A stretch of 64,000 nt of DNA from Paenibacillus brevis (GCF_018919145.1 NZ_JAHLQJ010000002.1:124001-188000), one strand, 5' to 3'; shown: positions 1-10,285, counted from the stretch's first letter. The notes: generated from the letters alone by a model not told the origin. Numbers and translations: made by a program.

Positions 1-1
1 G

Positions 2-937
2 GTAAGACCGGAGTGTCTGGAGCTGCTGAAGGAGCACTTCTCTCTCCAAACGCTGGAAGAGCATACCCGTCAGGAGTCCTCGGACGGTACGGTGAAATTC
101 CTGCTCCGTCTGGAAGACGGCAACCTGATCGAGACGGTGCTGATGCGCCATAAATTCGGATTATCCGTCTGTGTAACGACCCAGGTCGGCTGCAACATTG
201 GCTGCAGCTTTTGCGCGAGCGGCCTGCTCAAGAAGAGCCGGGACCTAACCTCTGGGGAGATTACCGGTCAGATTCTCAAAGTGCAGCGCTATCTGGATGC
301 CGCCGGGGACGGGGAACTGGTCAGTCATATCGTTGTGATGGGAATCGGTGAACCGTTCGATAACTTTACGCATTTGACCGCCTTCCTGCGGACGGTTATG
401 GATGCGAAGGGTCTGGCGATCGGGCCGAGACATATCACGGTGTCGACCAGCGGCCTGGCAGACAAAATCCGTGAATTTGCCGATTTGAATCTGCGGGTCA
501 ACCTGGCCGTATCGTTGCATGCGCCGAACAATGATCTGCGGACCAGCATTATGAAGATCAACAAGGCCATCCCGATTGAGAAGCTGATGCAGGCCATCGA
601 TTATTATTTGGAGAAAACGAATCAACGGATTACGCTGGAGTATATTTTGCTGCGGGGGATCAACGATCAGCGTGAGCATGCATTGGAGCTGGCGGAGCTG
701 GTCGGCGACCGCAGACCGTATGTGAACGTCAACCTGATCCCTTACAATCCTGTTGACGAGCATAGCCACTACCAGCGCAGTGAGCAGGATTCTGTTCTGG
801 GCTTCTATGACATGATGAAGAAACAGAATGTCAGCTGCAGTATCCGGCTGGAGCACGGCACCGATATCGATGCCGCCTGCGGTCAGCTTCGCAGCAAGCA
901 GATTAAGAAGGATAAGAATCTGGCTGCAGCCAATTAA
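2..937 (+). CDS. rlmN: RlmN-type radical SAM 23S rRNA methyltransferase (5' partial)
   Basis: The reading frame is open from base 2, so the gene begins before the window; the GTG at 92 is internal because the residues before it (ending SSDGTVKFL) match the usual RlmN N-terminal region. The radical SAM cluster motif CxxxCxxC is seen as CNIGCSFC, followed by a GIGEP SAM-binding motif and the family C-terminus [14 protein letters not shown]. RlmN methylates A2503 of 23S rRNA, and in characterised members also a tRNA adenosine, using two SAM and a transient Cys-RNA bond. The C-terminal Cys of DAACGQL fits the mechanistic cysteine. Cfr, a paralogue methylating C8 of the same base, cannot be fully excluded without the N-terminus. 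A terminator follows at once. Confidence 0.9.
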   Translation, partial: VRPECLELLKEHFSLQTLEEHTRQESSDGTVKFLLRLEDGNLIETVLMRHKFGLSVCVTTQVGCNIGCSFCASGLLKKSRDLTSGEITGQILKVQRYLDAAGDGELVSHIVVMGIGEPFDNFTHLTAFLRTVMDAKGLAIGPRHITVSTSGLADKIREFADLNLRVNLAVSLHAPNNDLRTSIMKINKAIPIEKLMQAIDYYLEKTNQRITLEYILLRGINDQREHALELAELVGDRRPYVNVNLIPYNPVDEHSHYQRSEQDSVLGFYDMMKKQNVSCSIRLEHGTDIDAACGQLRSKQIKKDKNLAAAN

Positions 938-952
938 ATAGAACCAGGAACA

Positions 953-981
953 GGCTCGTGCCCGATGGTGCGGGCCTTTTT
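953..981 (+). terminator. Rho-independent terminator after rlmN
   Basis: A 9-bp stem (GGCTCGTGC with GTGCGGGCC, allowing G-U pairs) and a 6-base loop are followed by five T. It lies 15 bases after the rlmN stop. Confidence 0.85.
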
Positions 982-1104
982 CGATTCCCGGATATACCGA
1001 TATGATACAGGTGGAAAAAATAATCAAGAACAAGTTTAAATTCGCCTCTATTTAGGGTAAAGTGAGATAAAATAGTTCAGAAAATACGGGAGCCACTACA
1101 TACC

Positions 1105-2643
1105 ATGCAAAATAATTACGTGAATATTGGGATTATCGATATCGGATCTAACTCCATCCGTCTTGCCATTTATGAGTCCACGGCAGAAGGCCGTGCATAT
1201 AGGTTGATTAATGAATTCAAGGAATCGGCCCGGTTGAGCGAGAAAATGGGTGCGGACGGCGTTATGCAGCAGGAAGGAATTCTCTCTATTGTGCCGATCT
1301 TGCGGCAATTCAGCGAGGTATGCTCGGCTTATAACTGCTCGAAGATTCGCATTGCGGCAACAGCAGCTATCCGGAATGCAGGGAATACCTCGGAGATCAA
1401 GGCCATCCTGGAACAGGAGACCGGGATGGAGATTGAGGTTCTTTCCGGTGAACAGGAGGCGTACTTCGGCTTTATTGCCGTAGCAGGAGGCATGGCTGTC
1501 GAGGATGGCTTCATTGTCGATATCGGCGGCGGGAGTACCGAGATTACGTTATTCCGAAACCGGCATCTGGTAGGCAGTGTTTCCCTGCCGCTGGGAGCAG
1601 TAAATGCCCAGGTTCAATTCGGGGAAGGAGAGGAAACCTGGACAGAAGAGAGCTGTAAACGGCTTCGCAATGCCGTTGGGCAGCTTATGGAACAAGAGTC
1701 TTGGATGGAGAGTCATTCGGGCTTGCCGCTCATCGGCCTAGGGGGGACGATTCGGACGCTTAGCAAGATGGATCAACGGCGACGGAATTATCCGCTGCGA
1801 TTGGCCCATCATTATTGTGTGGAGCCGGAGGGCATTCAATATTATGCCGAGACACTGCCTCAGCTTTCGTTAGAGAAGCGCAGAAAGATCGATGGCCTGT
1901 CCAAAGCGCGAGCCGATATTATCGTTCCCGGCCTTTTGATTCTGCAGACCGTGTTTGACCGCTGTCAGGCTTCGTGCTGCTTGGTCAGCGGTACGGGATT
2001 ACGTGAAGGATTGCTGCAGGATACGCTAGGCATAGACATCCCTCCCGCAAGCGAGGTACTGCAAGGGCAGACGGAATCCTTGCTGGCCTTCCATACCCGC
2101 ACGCCCCAAGCCCATTTCCATCAAATTAGCCGCTATGCGGAGCAGTTATACAGAGCCGTAGATAAGGATGCGGATCCTGCGGTCACCGGGCTGCTCAAGG
2201 CTTCGTGCATGCTTTACAAAATCGGCGGAGCAATTCGCTATCACCAGTACGACAAACATACTTTGTATTGGTTAACCCATGCGCCACTTGGTGCGCTCAC
2301 TCATCGTGAAGCGATATTGTGCGCCTTCATCGCGGATTTCCCTTCTAATCATGCCAAAAAGTTGAACTTTGAAGAGTATGAGGAACTGTTGAAGGAGAAG
2401 GATGAGGAACAGATTCTGAGACTGGGATCCCTGGTGGAATTATCCATTGCCCTGGATGCAGGGGAGACGCAGAATATCGAAGCGATGGAAACGGAGATTA
2501 CGGAAGATACCTTATTGTTGAAGCTAAAAAGCCGCAGCCATCCTTACCTGGAGACCAGGCAGTTGGAGGCTGCGGCCAAGAACTTTAAGAAAGCTTGGGG
2601 AAGGAAGCTGGAATGGGAGCTTCAACCGGCTTCCATGCGATGA
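1105..2643 (+). CDS. ppx: Ppx/GppA-family exopolyphosphatase
   Basis: A 512-residue protein with the ASKHA phosphatase signature: phosphate-1 motif IDIGSNSIRL at residues 11-20, phosphate-2 motif VDIGGGSTEI near 137, and GLGGTIRTL near 213. The C-terminal part from about residue 330 fits the helical HD-like domain of long Ppx proteins. The expected reaction is processive release of phosphate from inorganic polyphosphate; GppA-type pppGpp hydrolysis is an alternative. It converges on ppk1 and their 3' ends overlap by 59 bp (2585-2643). The upstream RBS is weak (GGGAG about 12 bases before ATG). Confidence 0.93.
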   Translation: MQNNYVNIGIIDIGSNSIRLAIYESTAEGRAYRLINEFKESARLSEKMGADGVMQQEGILSIVPILRQFSEVCSAYNCSKIRIAATAAIRNAGNTSEIKAILEQETGMEIEVLSGEQEAYFGFIAVAGGMAVEDGFIVDIGGGSTEITLFRNRHLVGSVSLPLGAVNAQVQFGEGEETWTEESCKRLRNAVGQLMEQESWMESHSGLPLIGLGGTIRTLSKMDQRRRNYPLRLAHHYCVEPEGIQYYAETLPQLSLEKRRKIDGLSKARADIIVPGLLILQTVFDRCQASCCLVSGTGLREGLLQDTLGIDIPPASEVLQGQTESLLAFHTRTPQAHFHQISRYAEQLYRAVDKDADPAVTGLLKASCMLYKIGGAIRYHQYDKHTLYWLTHAPLGALTHREAILCAFIADFPSNHAKKLNFEEYEELLKEKDEEQILRLGSLVELSIALDAGETQNIEAMETEITEDTLLLKLKSRSHPYLETRQLEAAAKNFKKAWGRKLEWELQPASMR

Positions 2644-4714
2644 TATTAAGGGCTTCGAACTGGCTGCGAAGGGCTGGTTCGGAGCTGCGGATCGGCTCGT
2701 ATTTGCCGTTAGGCAACAGCTTCTTGGCCTTCACATTATCGGCCAGCGTCAGCTTGATAATTTGCTCCAGAGCCTCCCGATTGGATGCGCTGGTCACCGG
2801 ACACATGATCTCAAGACGCCGGGTCAGATTGCGTGTCATCCAGTCTGCGCTGGACAACCAGACCTCCGGATTTCCGCCATTTTCAAAATAGTAAATCCGC
2901 GAGTGCTCCAGAAACCGGTCCACGATACTGCGTACCTTGATCCGTTCACTCAAGCCCTCGACACCAGGGCGCAAGCAGCATACACCGCGAACCACAAGCT
3001 CGATATCCACACCGGCGCCGGAGGCCATGTATAATTCATCGATCATTTCCTGATTGGATAAGGAATTCATTTTGGCAATAATTTTGGCTGGACGTCCTGC
3101 GGCGGCATGCTCTGCTTCTCTCTGAATCAAGCTGAACAGCCGATCCTTCATCCCTGTAGGAGCCACCGTGATGGCCTGCCATTGGTCGGCATCGGAATAT
3201 CCGGTAATCAGGTTAAATAGCTGGGAAGCATCTTCCCCGATCGCCGGATTCGTTGAGAACAGACCAATATCCGTGTAGAGCCGGGCTGTCGTATCGTTGT
3301 AATTTCCGGTTCCCATATGGACATAACGTTTCAATTCCCGCCCTTCCTGCCGAATGACAAGAAGGACCTTGGCATGGGTTTTCAGCCCGATCAGCCCGTA
3401 TACGACATGGCATCCGGCCTTCTCCAGCTTTCTTGCCCACGCAATATTCCGCTCCTCATCAAACCGTGCTTTTAGCTCCACGACCACGGTTACCTGCTTG
3501 CCCGATTCCGCAGCTTTAGCCAGCGCCTGAATGAGCGGAGAGTTACCGCTGACCCGGTATAAGGTCATTTTAATAGCCATAACAGCCGGGTCCTCCGAGG
3601 CTTGGACAATAAAATCCGTGACCGCGTCAAAGCTCTCATAAGGATGATAGACCAGCACATCTCTTTGCTTCAGGACATCGAAGAAATCCTCATTATCCAC
3701 GAACTCCCACGGATATACCGGATCGATCTGAGGATAGCGCAGCCGGGAATAGCCTTTTACGGCACCGGGCAGCTTACCCAGAAATCCCAAGTCAAGAGGG
3801 CCGTCGATCTCGAACACGGCGTCCTGAACCTCGAACTCCTCTTGCAGCACTTCAAGCGCATAAGGATGAAAGCCTTCCTCGATTTCGAGACGGACGGGTG
3901 CGCCCCAGCGCCGCTTGCGCAGCTCCTTCTCGATCTCTTCCAGCAGGTCCTCGGCGCCTTCTTCATCCAATGCCAGGTCAGCATTGCGAGTTAGCCTGAA
4001 TTCATGCACTGCAAGTGGAATATAGCCGCTGAACAGCGTCTGAATATGATGACGAATCAGCTCTTCAATCAGAATGAAGGATTGCTTCTTGCTATTGGAG
4101 TTATGCGGAAGCGGGATGATGCGAGACAGGTTGGAAGGAATCTGAACAATTGCAAAGTAAGGCTCCTGGTCCTCCGCATCATTCTCCTGAACAGTCCCAT
4201 TATCGCGCATGAGTACAACCGCCAAATAGACAAAGCCGTTGTGAACAAGCGGAAAAGGGCGGCTCTGATCGACGGCCATCGGGGTGAGTACCGGGAATAC
4301 GATATCATGGTAATATGTCTCCATGGATTTGCGCTGCACTCCGTTAAGCTCAGCATAGTCAAGGAAGACGATGTTTTCTTTTGCCAGTTGTCTCAATATA
4401 TCTCTAAAAGTCCGGTATTGCTCGGACACCATGGCCGATACCCGGGAAATCAGACGTTTATACAGACCGTCAGGGGTATAGCCGGAGAAGTCCTTCTTGG
4501 AATATCCGGCACGGATCTGGTCCTGAATACCGGCCACGCGAACGCTCATGAACTCATCCAGATTACTCGACACGATCGATAGAAATTTAGCTCTTTCCAA
4601 TAAGGGTGTAGTGACATCCTTCGCTTCCATCAACACGCGGCGATTAAATTCGACCCAGCTAAGATCACGGTTCAAATAACGGGGTCCTTGTTTTTTATAA
4701 TCCGTAAGCTCCAT
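2585..4714 (-). CDS. ppk: Polyphosphate kinase 1
   Basis: A 709-residue protein, the usual length for PPK1, which reversibly transfers the ATP gamma-phosphate to polyphosphate. It opens with the family sequence RYLNRDLSWVEFNRRVL. The two PLD-like histidine motifs are visible: KTHAKVLL (His near residue 444, equivalent to the autophosphorylated His435 of E. coli) and FLEHSRIYYF (near 602, equivalent to His592), with VHMGTGNYND between. The start has GGAGG nine bases upstream. The stop (TAA at 2587-2585) lies inside the opposed ppx gene, so the last 59 bp code on both strands. Opposed synthesis and degradation genes suggest a polyphosphate turnover pair. Confidence 0.97.
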   Translation of the reverse strand: MELTDYKKQGPRYLNRDLSWVEFNRRVLMEAKDVTTPLLERAKFLSIVSSNLDEFMSVRVAGIQDQIRAGYSKKDFSGYTPDGLYKRLISRVSAMVSEQYRTFRDILRQLAKENIVFLDYAELNGVQRKSMETYYHDIVFPVLTPMAVDQSRPFPLVHNGFVYLAVVLMRDNGTVQENDAEDQEPYFAIVQIPSNLSRIIPLPHNSNSKKQSFILIEELIRHHIQTLFSGYIPLAVHEFRLTRNADLALDEEGAEDLLEEIEKELRKRRWGAPVRLEIEEGFHPYALEVLQEEFEVQDAVFEIDGPLDLGFLGKLPGAVKGYSRLRYPQIDPVYPWEFVDNEDFFDVLKQRDVLVYHPYESFDAVTDFIVQASEDPAVMAIKMTLYRVSGNSPLIQALAKAAESGKQVTVVVELKARFDEERNIAWARKLEKAGCHVVYGLIGLKTHAKVLLVIRQEGRELKRYVHMGTGNYNDTTARLYTDIGLFSTNPAIGEDASQLFNLITGYSDADQWQAITVAPTGMKDRLFSLIQREAEHAAAGRPAKIIAKMNSLSNQEMIDELYMASGAGVDIELVVRGVCCLRPGVEGLSERIKVRSIVDRFLEHSRIYYFENGGNPEVWLSSADWMTRNLTRRLEIMCPVTSASNREALEQIIKLTLADNVKAKKLLPNGKYEPIRSSEPALRSQFEALNIIAWKPVEAPIPASFPKLS

Positions 4715-4881
4715 ATGACCTTGCCTCCGTTAAGTACACGTTCAGAATATCTTTTTATTGTACATAAACTGAAAAAAAGGAGGTGCTTCGTTTTGTAAAC
4801 TCTGTGTAAAATCTTCAATTCTACGTAAAATTCCGAAGGAAAAGAGCTTATTTTGTCAATAATCTGTAATTTTATGGAACC

Positions 4882-6744
4882 TTAATTATCAGTTTGCTCT
4901 CTTGTAAGCTGAATCTGTTCCCCGGTGCGGATAATCTTGTAAATTCCCTCCTGCATTTCAAGCCCATAATGCTTCTTCAGTAGCCGGTTCCCGTCAGGGT
5001 CACTCTCTACCACGACCAAATAATCGTATCCGCTCAGCAGGTTATCCATATTATCTTCATAGAACAGCACGATTCCATCGACGTTCGGGGCGTACAGGTA
5101 GTATCTCCCGATATACTGCAAGTAATAATTCGTCACCTGCATGTCCGCATCCGAGCTATAGAACAAATAACGGCTCTGATCCTCCTGGCCGTTGTCATAC
5201 CAACGATCTCCAGTCACCTGCTGCACCTTGTAGGGAAGCGTGCTATCGTAGTCCTTGGCGATGGATTGCATGCCGTTAAACTCCGACAACAGAAGCGTCA
5301 CGGCGATGGCCGTACAGGCCCAAATCCCTTTTTGATAATAGCCTTTGTTCCGCACGCTCTTGAAGGCACGATGATGGGGGACCTCCCCAAGCTTATAATG
5401 AAAGGACCGCTCAATATCGACGGTGGCGCACAGTACCAGGCCCCCGGCGAACAGGACCACGATACTGGAGGCATAACGCTCGAAGCCGGCCAGTACAATC
5501 GCTTCATCCAGCGGCATGGAGAAGAGGTACAGCCCCAGAATTCCCGCATAATACAGAATAACCATGAGATCGAGGGCGATGAGCACCTTCCACAGGTTCC
5601 ATTTCTTCTTCAATATGAATGCTGCAAATATAGAGGCCAGGATCGCAGCAATTTGAAAAGCGGCAATACCAAGTGCGGGCCGGGTAGACAGGTCGGTCGC
5701 GGAGCTCAAAAACAGGGAGATGATCTCCGACATCTGCTCCGGGGTCTTCCCCGTTTGAAGGCCGGCGGCAGCCACGTCAAACTTATTTTCAACCCCATGA
5801 AAGACCGTCTTCATCCGCCAGTCCCAGCCGAAATAAGGCAGCAGCGACCCGAAGAGCGAAGCGATGACTGCCGGAGCAAGGCGCAAGATGGCGCGGCCCC
5901 CGCTTCTTAGCCAGGCATAGACCAGGTACAACAGACCGATGGCGGCAAAAATTACCCCGGTGCTCTTGATGACCGTCAGCAGGCCCGCAAGCGGAATAAC
6001 GACCAGGCAGGCCATCTTAAGCCGGCTGCGGTAATGATGAATTGCCGCAAAGATCGCCAGCGTATAGATCGGCAGCAGAAAGTCCACGAGCAGATTGCTG
6101 ATGCGGATCGTAATATTAAAGAACGATAATGAAGACAGACCTAATCCGAGAAAAGCTGCGAGCAGGAAGCGTTTCTTTTCCGAGATGATCCCGAACATGG
6201 CGTAGAAGCAGGAGAAGATCAGCAGCCCTTGGGCAAGCAGCATGACAGGCTGGGCATGGCCCGCAAACCGGCACACATAATAGAGAAAGGACGAGGTGCC
6301 GAGCGGGTAATTTTTGAAATCGATCAGCGGGGAGTCCGGCCCCGGAAATGCGTTGGTGCTCAGCATCTGCTTCAGGACGATAGCCCAGTGGGAGAAGTTA
6401 TCGTAGTGCGTCAGACGGTTCTGGAACAGGACCAGCAGGAACAGAAGGCTGCCTGCGAAGAAAGCGAGCTGATAAACGGACGGCGGCGTACGGCGCGCGG
6501 CTCTCCGGCCTGTCCGCAGGAACAGCGCGGCAATCAAGGCCAACAGCCCGAGCCCTAACACGACAAGACTGCCTGTCCGGAGCTGATCTGCCAGCCCGCA
6601 GAAGAACACGATCACGGCGATCGAAGAGAACACGAATACGGGAATGAATTCCCATGGCAAGGCCAGCGTTCTCCGAACGAACAGCATGTAGCCAGCGAAG
6701 GACAGAATCAACAGGACTGCGGTTATCCATGGAAAAGAAATCAT
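4882..6744 (-). CDS. Polytopic GT-C-like membrane protein of a glycan operon
   Basis: A 620-residue protein with about 11-13 hydrophobic segments up to residue ~480 and a hydrophilic C-terminal part of about 140 residues. An early loop after the first helices carries HYDNFSHW, an acidic motif of the kind found in GT-C fold enzymes that use lipid-linked sugars, but no specific family was recognised. It starts in an ATGA overlap with the stop of the upstream BcsA-like gene, so translation is coupled, and is last in a three-gene minus-strand unit with two glycosyltransferases. A role in transferring sugars to, or exporting, an envelope glycan is inference from context. The C-terminus (YDYLVVVESDPDG) resembles the soluble tail of some GT-C proteins. 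Confidence 0.75.
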   Translation of the reverse strand: MISFPWITAVLLILSFAGYMLFVRRTLALPWEFIPVFVFSSIAVIVFFCGLADQLRTGSLVVLGLGLLALIAALFLRTGRRAARRTPPSVYQLAFFAGSLLFLLVLFQNRLTHYDNFSHWAIVLKQMLSTNAFPGPDSPLIDFKNYPLGTSSFLYYVCRFAGHAQPVMLLAQGLLIFSCFYAMFGIISEKKRFLLAAFLGLGLSSLSFFNITIRISNLLVDFLLPIYTLAIFAAIHHYRSRLKMACLVVIPLAGLLTVIKSTGVIFAAIGLLYLVYAWLRSGGRAILRLAPAVIASLFGSLLPYFGWDWRMKTVFHGVENKFDVAAAGLQTGKTPEQMSEIISLFLSSATDLSTRPALGIAAFQIAAILASIFAAFILKKKWNLWKVLIALDLMVILYYAGILGLYLFSMPLDEAIVLAGFERYASSIVVLFAGGLVLCATVDIERSFHYKLGEVPHHRAFKSVRNKGYYQKGIWACTAIAVTLLLSEFNGMQSIAKDYDSTLPYKVQQVTGDRWYDNGQEDQSRYLFYSSDADMQVTNYYLQYIGRYYLYAPNVDGIVLFYEDNMDNLLSGYDYLVVVESDPDGNRLLKKHYGLEMQEGIYKIIRTGEQIQLTREQTDN

Positions 6745-9092
6745 CGCGCGCTCTGCTCCTCTCTCGTTGCCGCAATTTCAGCATGTGCATGCGGGTTGGT
6801 CAAGTCCTCCAGCAGCTGATCAAGCAGACCCAGTTCCTCCAGGACATCGATATTCTCGACCGCCAGCAGCGCCTCTCCGTGGATCGTTGCTTTTCCCGTA
6901 TAGCGTACCTGTATCTCGATCCGGCTGCGCGTAGCAAAAGTCACGGACGTTCCGACGGGCATCTCTCCGATAAAGCCTGAGGCGGTGAAGTAATCATAAT
7001 TGAAGCTACGCAGCGTGCAAATCACCCCGTTAGAGAAGAACGCAGACAATCTGAGGGGTATCCGCGGCCGGGCACGTTGATCGGACAAGGGTGAATCGAT
7101 CCTTTTTTTTATATTGCGAAGCATATCGTCGTAGGCCGTATCCCACAAGTTCATCTGCTCGGGCAGCGAATGCCTCCGGTCATAGATGATTTGCATATAT
7201 TGACGCTTGTCCTGCTCGCTGAGCGGCTCTACCTTGGCAGAATAGCGCCAGCCCTGGCCGTCAGGCTTCACATAGACGATGACCGCCTTCAGCCTGGCCT
7301 TGTATCGCATTGTCCGCACGGTTAGAATCAGATCTTTTTCCTGCGGGAGATAAAGCGGTTTTCCTATATAGAGGGCGATGCCCTGCTCCGAGACGTCGAC
7401 GGTACGTACCCGGTAGTCCACCGGACTGCCTTCCCAGGTGATCGTCACCTCTTCATTAGCACGGATGCGTTCGGATTCGCGGTAAGCACGGCGGCCGATC
7501 ATGAAGAACAGAGCATAGATCAGCGCGACCATATTATAGACGAGCCAGAACAGGATGACACTGCTGTATAACAGCGCAAGACCGTACTTTCCATAGGCGA
7601 ACCGGACGATTGCCGCACCCGAAAGCAGCAGCAGAACGAGATGCGGCAGGGCATAGATCAGGGAAGTTACCCATTGTCGCTGGTTGTTCTTGCTTTTGTT
7701 CTTGTTCGTGACCTTGAACTTGCGTTCATGGATTCCCAATGTTTCTAGCAGGACAGGTAGGATTAAATAGGGCATGAATATGGTGTCTATGACCTGGCTC
7801 CATCGCTGATTGCGGATATTGCTGGACAAATAACGCATCGACATGCTGTAACAGAAATACGAAGGCAGCCAGAAAATCAAAATTCCCCAAAAGCCGGTAT
7901 TTACGATTTTAAAATCAAATAACGCAAACAGAATCGGCGCCAGAATAAAGATTAACCGGTTAAAAAAGGACCACCAATACAAAAAGCTGCTTAAATAGGT
8001 TACTCTCGTCCAGACGGGAAGCTTCCTAGATACGATGGCACGGGTGTTCTGCAAGCTTTGAATAATGCCCCGCGCCCACCGGGTACGCTGCTTTATCATG
8101 CTCTTAATGGTTGTCGTGGTCAGTCCGGCGGCCTGCACTTCATCTGTGGCATAAGTAATATACCCGGCCTGCTGAAGGCGGATGCTCGTCTCAAAGTCTT
8201 CAGTGATGGTCTTTAAGGGAAACCCGCCGATCTCCTCCATCGCTTGCCGGGAAATGACCGTGTTGCTGCCCGTATAAGCCACCGCATTGGAGGCATTGCG
8301 CAAAATGTTGACTTCCCTTGAGAAGAAGTCCTGTTCGTTCGGGATCTCTTGCTCCGCATACAGGTTGAATTGGAATAAGTCCGGGTTATAGAAGCTCTGC
8401 GGAGTCTGAACCAGCCCGATCTTGGGGGATGCGCTGCGCTTGCCCTTCCGGCTGCGGGGCAGCCATACGTCTTGGTCTTGCATGGACTTGCCGATCAGGA
8501 AATAGGGTACCGTCTTCATCAGGAACGTATGCTGTGGGATCATATCCGCATCAAAGGTTGCGATCAGCGGGGAGGAGGTTTTGCTGAGCGCGTTGTTATA
8601 ATTGCCTGATTTAGCTTCCTTATTGTCCGGAAAACCCAGGTATCCGACACCGAACTGCTTGGCAAGCTCCTCCACCTCGGGCCGTCCTCCGTCATCACAT
8701 ATATAAATATGAACCTTTTGCTTGTCGGGATAGTCCATGAACGTGCAGGCATTGACGGTCTTGTACAATAAATCGACCGGCTCATTATGCGTGGCGATGA
8801 ACACATCCACATCCGGATACTCCTCCTCCGGAATGACCGGGAAATCCAGCGTGGAGCGCTTCTTCTGCATTTTCTGAAAAAAGAGCTCAAAGGTCGTCAA
8901 TACGGTGAGCGCCTCGGCCAAATACAGCAAGATTCCAAATACAGCATTCAACGGGCCTTCATCGAAGGGAAGGGTGAAGATCAACCGCCACAGCAAGTAG
9001 ATGGACATTAAAATGATCGTGACGATAAACAGTGCATGCTGCCGTTTTTCATTCTTCAAGGCAACCGATGCCCCCTTGCTGCAAATACCCAT
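6741..9092 (-). CDS. BcsA-like processive GT2 synthase with PilZ domain
   Basis: A membrane glycosyltransferase (783 residues from ATG at 9092) with two N-terminal helices, a GT2 domain and several more helices. The processive motifs are present: DVDVFIATHNE near residue 95, DAD near 179, TED near 296 and QRTRW near 333, as in cellulose-synthase-type enzymes. After the membrane part comes a PilZ domain with RxxxR (RESER) and DxSxxG (DVSEQG near 565), so c-di-GMP control is likely. A second stretch near residue 671 (RARPRIPLRLS) looks like another PilZ start but lacks a clear DxSxxG. The polymer is unknown. An alternative TTG start at 9059 overlaps the upstream stop by four bases and follows AAGGGGG; the ATG has only a weak RBS. 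Confidence 0.9.
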   Translation of the reverse strand: MGICSKGASVALKNEKRQHALFIVTIILMSIYLLWRLIFTLPFDEGPLNAVFGILLYLAEALTVLTTFELFFQKMQKKRSTLDFPVIPEEEYPDVDVFIATHNEPVDLLYKTVNACTFMDYPDKQKVHIYICDDGGRPEVEELAKQFGVGYLGFPDNKEAKSGNYNNALSKTSSPLIATFDADMIPQHTFLMKTVPYFLIGKSMQDQDVWLPRSRKGKRSASPKIGLVQTPQSFYNPDLFQFNLYAEQEIPNEQDFFSREVNILRNASNAVAYTGSNTVISRQAMEEIGGFPLKTITEDFETSIRLQQAGYITYATDEVQAAGLTTTTIKSMIKQRTRWARGIIQSLQNTRAIVSRKLPVWTRVTYLSSFLYWWSFFNRLIFILAPILFALFDFKIVNTGFWGILIFWLPSYFCYSMSMRYLSSNIRNQRWSQVIDTIFMPYLILPVLLETLGIHERKFKVTNKNKSKNNQRQWVTSLIYALPHLVLLLLSGAAIVRFAYGKYGLALLYSSVILFWLVYNMVALIYALFFMIGRRAYRESERIRANEEVTITWEGSPVDYRVRTVDVSEQGIALYIGKPLYLPQEKDLILTVRTMRYKARLKAVIVYVKPDGQGWRYSAKVEPLSEQDKRQYMQIIYDRRHSLPEQMNLWDTAYDDMLRNIKKRIDSPLSDQRARPRIPLRLSAFFSNGVICTLRSFNYDYFTASGFIGEMPVGTSVTFATRSRIEIQVRYTGKATIHGEALLAVENIDVLEELGLLDQLLEDLTNPHAHAEIAATREEQSAR

Positions 9093-10147
9093 CGCTGCTG
9101 TACCTGGTAGCTTAGCAGGAACAGTAAAGCATCACAGATGAGCTTCGCTATTTTTTCATCGAATAGGAAAACAGTATGAATCATATATACTCCGCCGCTG
9201 GAAAGCATAATCACGAGGGCGCACAAGGTTAGATAACGCCACAGGCTTCCGCGGCTGCTCTTTTTTCGGAATACCAAATGCTTGTTCAGCCAGTAGTTAA
9301 CGCCGATGGAGACGGCTCTGGCCGTCACTGTTGCAATCCATATTCTTAGAAAAGCCTGATCCTCGAGCATTGGACGCAGAGTATCCATTAATAGCCAGGC
9401 AATGCCAAGATCAACCACCGAGCTGCCTAATGAGGAAAGAATAAATTGCAGAAAGCCGGTAAAAAGGCCCCTCATGACCCTGAGGCTATCCCGAATTGCC
9501 CTGAAATGCGTCCCTGTATTCCCGTGTTCATAAATAACCTGAATCGGTAAAGTGGCAATCGGAACGCCGGCATGGATACAGGAAATCAGCATCTGCAGTT
9601 CATATTCAAACCGGGAGCCGCGAATGTTCCCGAAAAAGGGAAGCAGTTTAGGGCCAAAAGCGCGAAGCCCGGTCTGGGTATCCGACAGCTGCTTGCCGTA
9701 CAATAAGGCGAACATGGAGGAGGCAATACGATTGCCAACCAATGACTTAGGCGGAATTCCGCCTTTGCTGAAATCCCGAACACCTAGAGTCAGCGCCTCC
9801 GGACGGAGCGCGGCTTCCCTTGCAAGCCGGTACACGTCCTCCGCTGCATGCTGTCCATCCGAATCAGCCGTCACAATGCAAGCCGCATCCTGGAGCTGCC
9901 GTTCAATATACAGAAACCCGGTCTTGAGTGCAGCTCCTTTGCCCAGATTCTCCGTGTGCCGCAGCACGATGCAGCCTTGATGGGACAGTTCCGCGAATAA
10001 GGGCTGAAACTTCTCGCCGGAGCCGTCATCTACAATGACGATATGCGCAAAGCCGTATCCCTGGAGCTGCTGTACATAAAAGGGAAGCTTCTCATCCGGT
10101 TCAAGGGATGGAATAAGAATAATTGTATTGCTGATTGTGTTTGTCAT
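9056..10147 (-). CDS. GT2 glycosyltransferase fused to GtrA domain
   Basis: 363 residues from ATG at 10147, chosen because AGAGGTGG sits just upstream; the frame is open further but has no RBS there. Residues 1-~220 form a DPM1/GtrB-like GT2 domain with VDDGSG near 38 and the metal motif DSDGQH near 95. Residues ~240-363 are a four-helix GtrA domain, usually linked to moving or using undecaprenyl-linked sugars. Such fusions make polyprenyl-phosphate sugars (for example glucose or mannose) that GT-C enzymes then use, which agrees with the GT-C-like gene at the end of this operon. It overlaps the next gene (37 bp, or 4 bp if that gene uses TTG). Confidence 0.88.
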   Translation of the reverse strand: MTNTISNTIILIPSLEPDEKLPFYVQQLQGYGFAHIVIVDDGSGEKFQPLFAELSHQGCIVLRHTENLGKGAALKTGFLYIERQLQDAACIVTADSDGQHAAEDVYRLAREAALRPEALTLGVRDFSKGGIPPKSLVGNRIASSMFALLYGKQLSDTQTGLRAFGPKLLPFFGNIRGSRFEYELQMLISCIHAGVPIATLPIQVIYEHGNTGTHFRAIRDSLRVMRGLFTGFLQFILSSLGSSVVDLGIAWLLMDTLRPMLEDQAFLRIWIATVTARAVSIGVNYWLNKHLVFRKKSSRGSLWRYLTLCALVIMLSSGGVYMIHTVFLFDEKIAKLICDALLFLLSYQVQQRWVFAARGHRLP

Positions 10148-10285
10148 GTCCACCTCTAAAAACTTGTATAAATTTAAATATAAGACAAATTTCGACAAAT
10201 TCCAACACCGTACAACAAAAATAAACAAATCATTATTTTATAAAGGGGGACAATAGAAAGATGTTATACTAATTTATAAACCACA

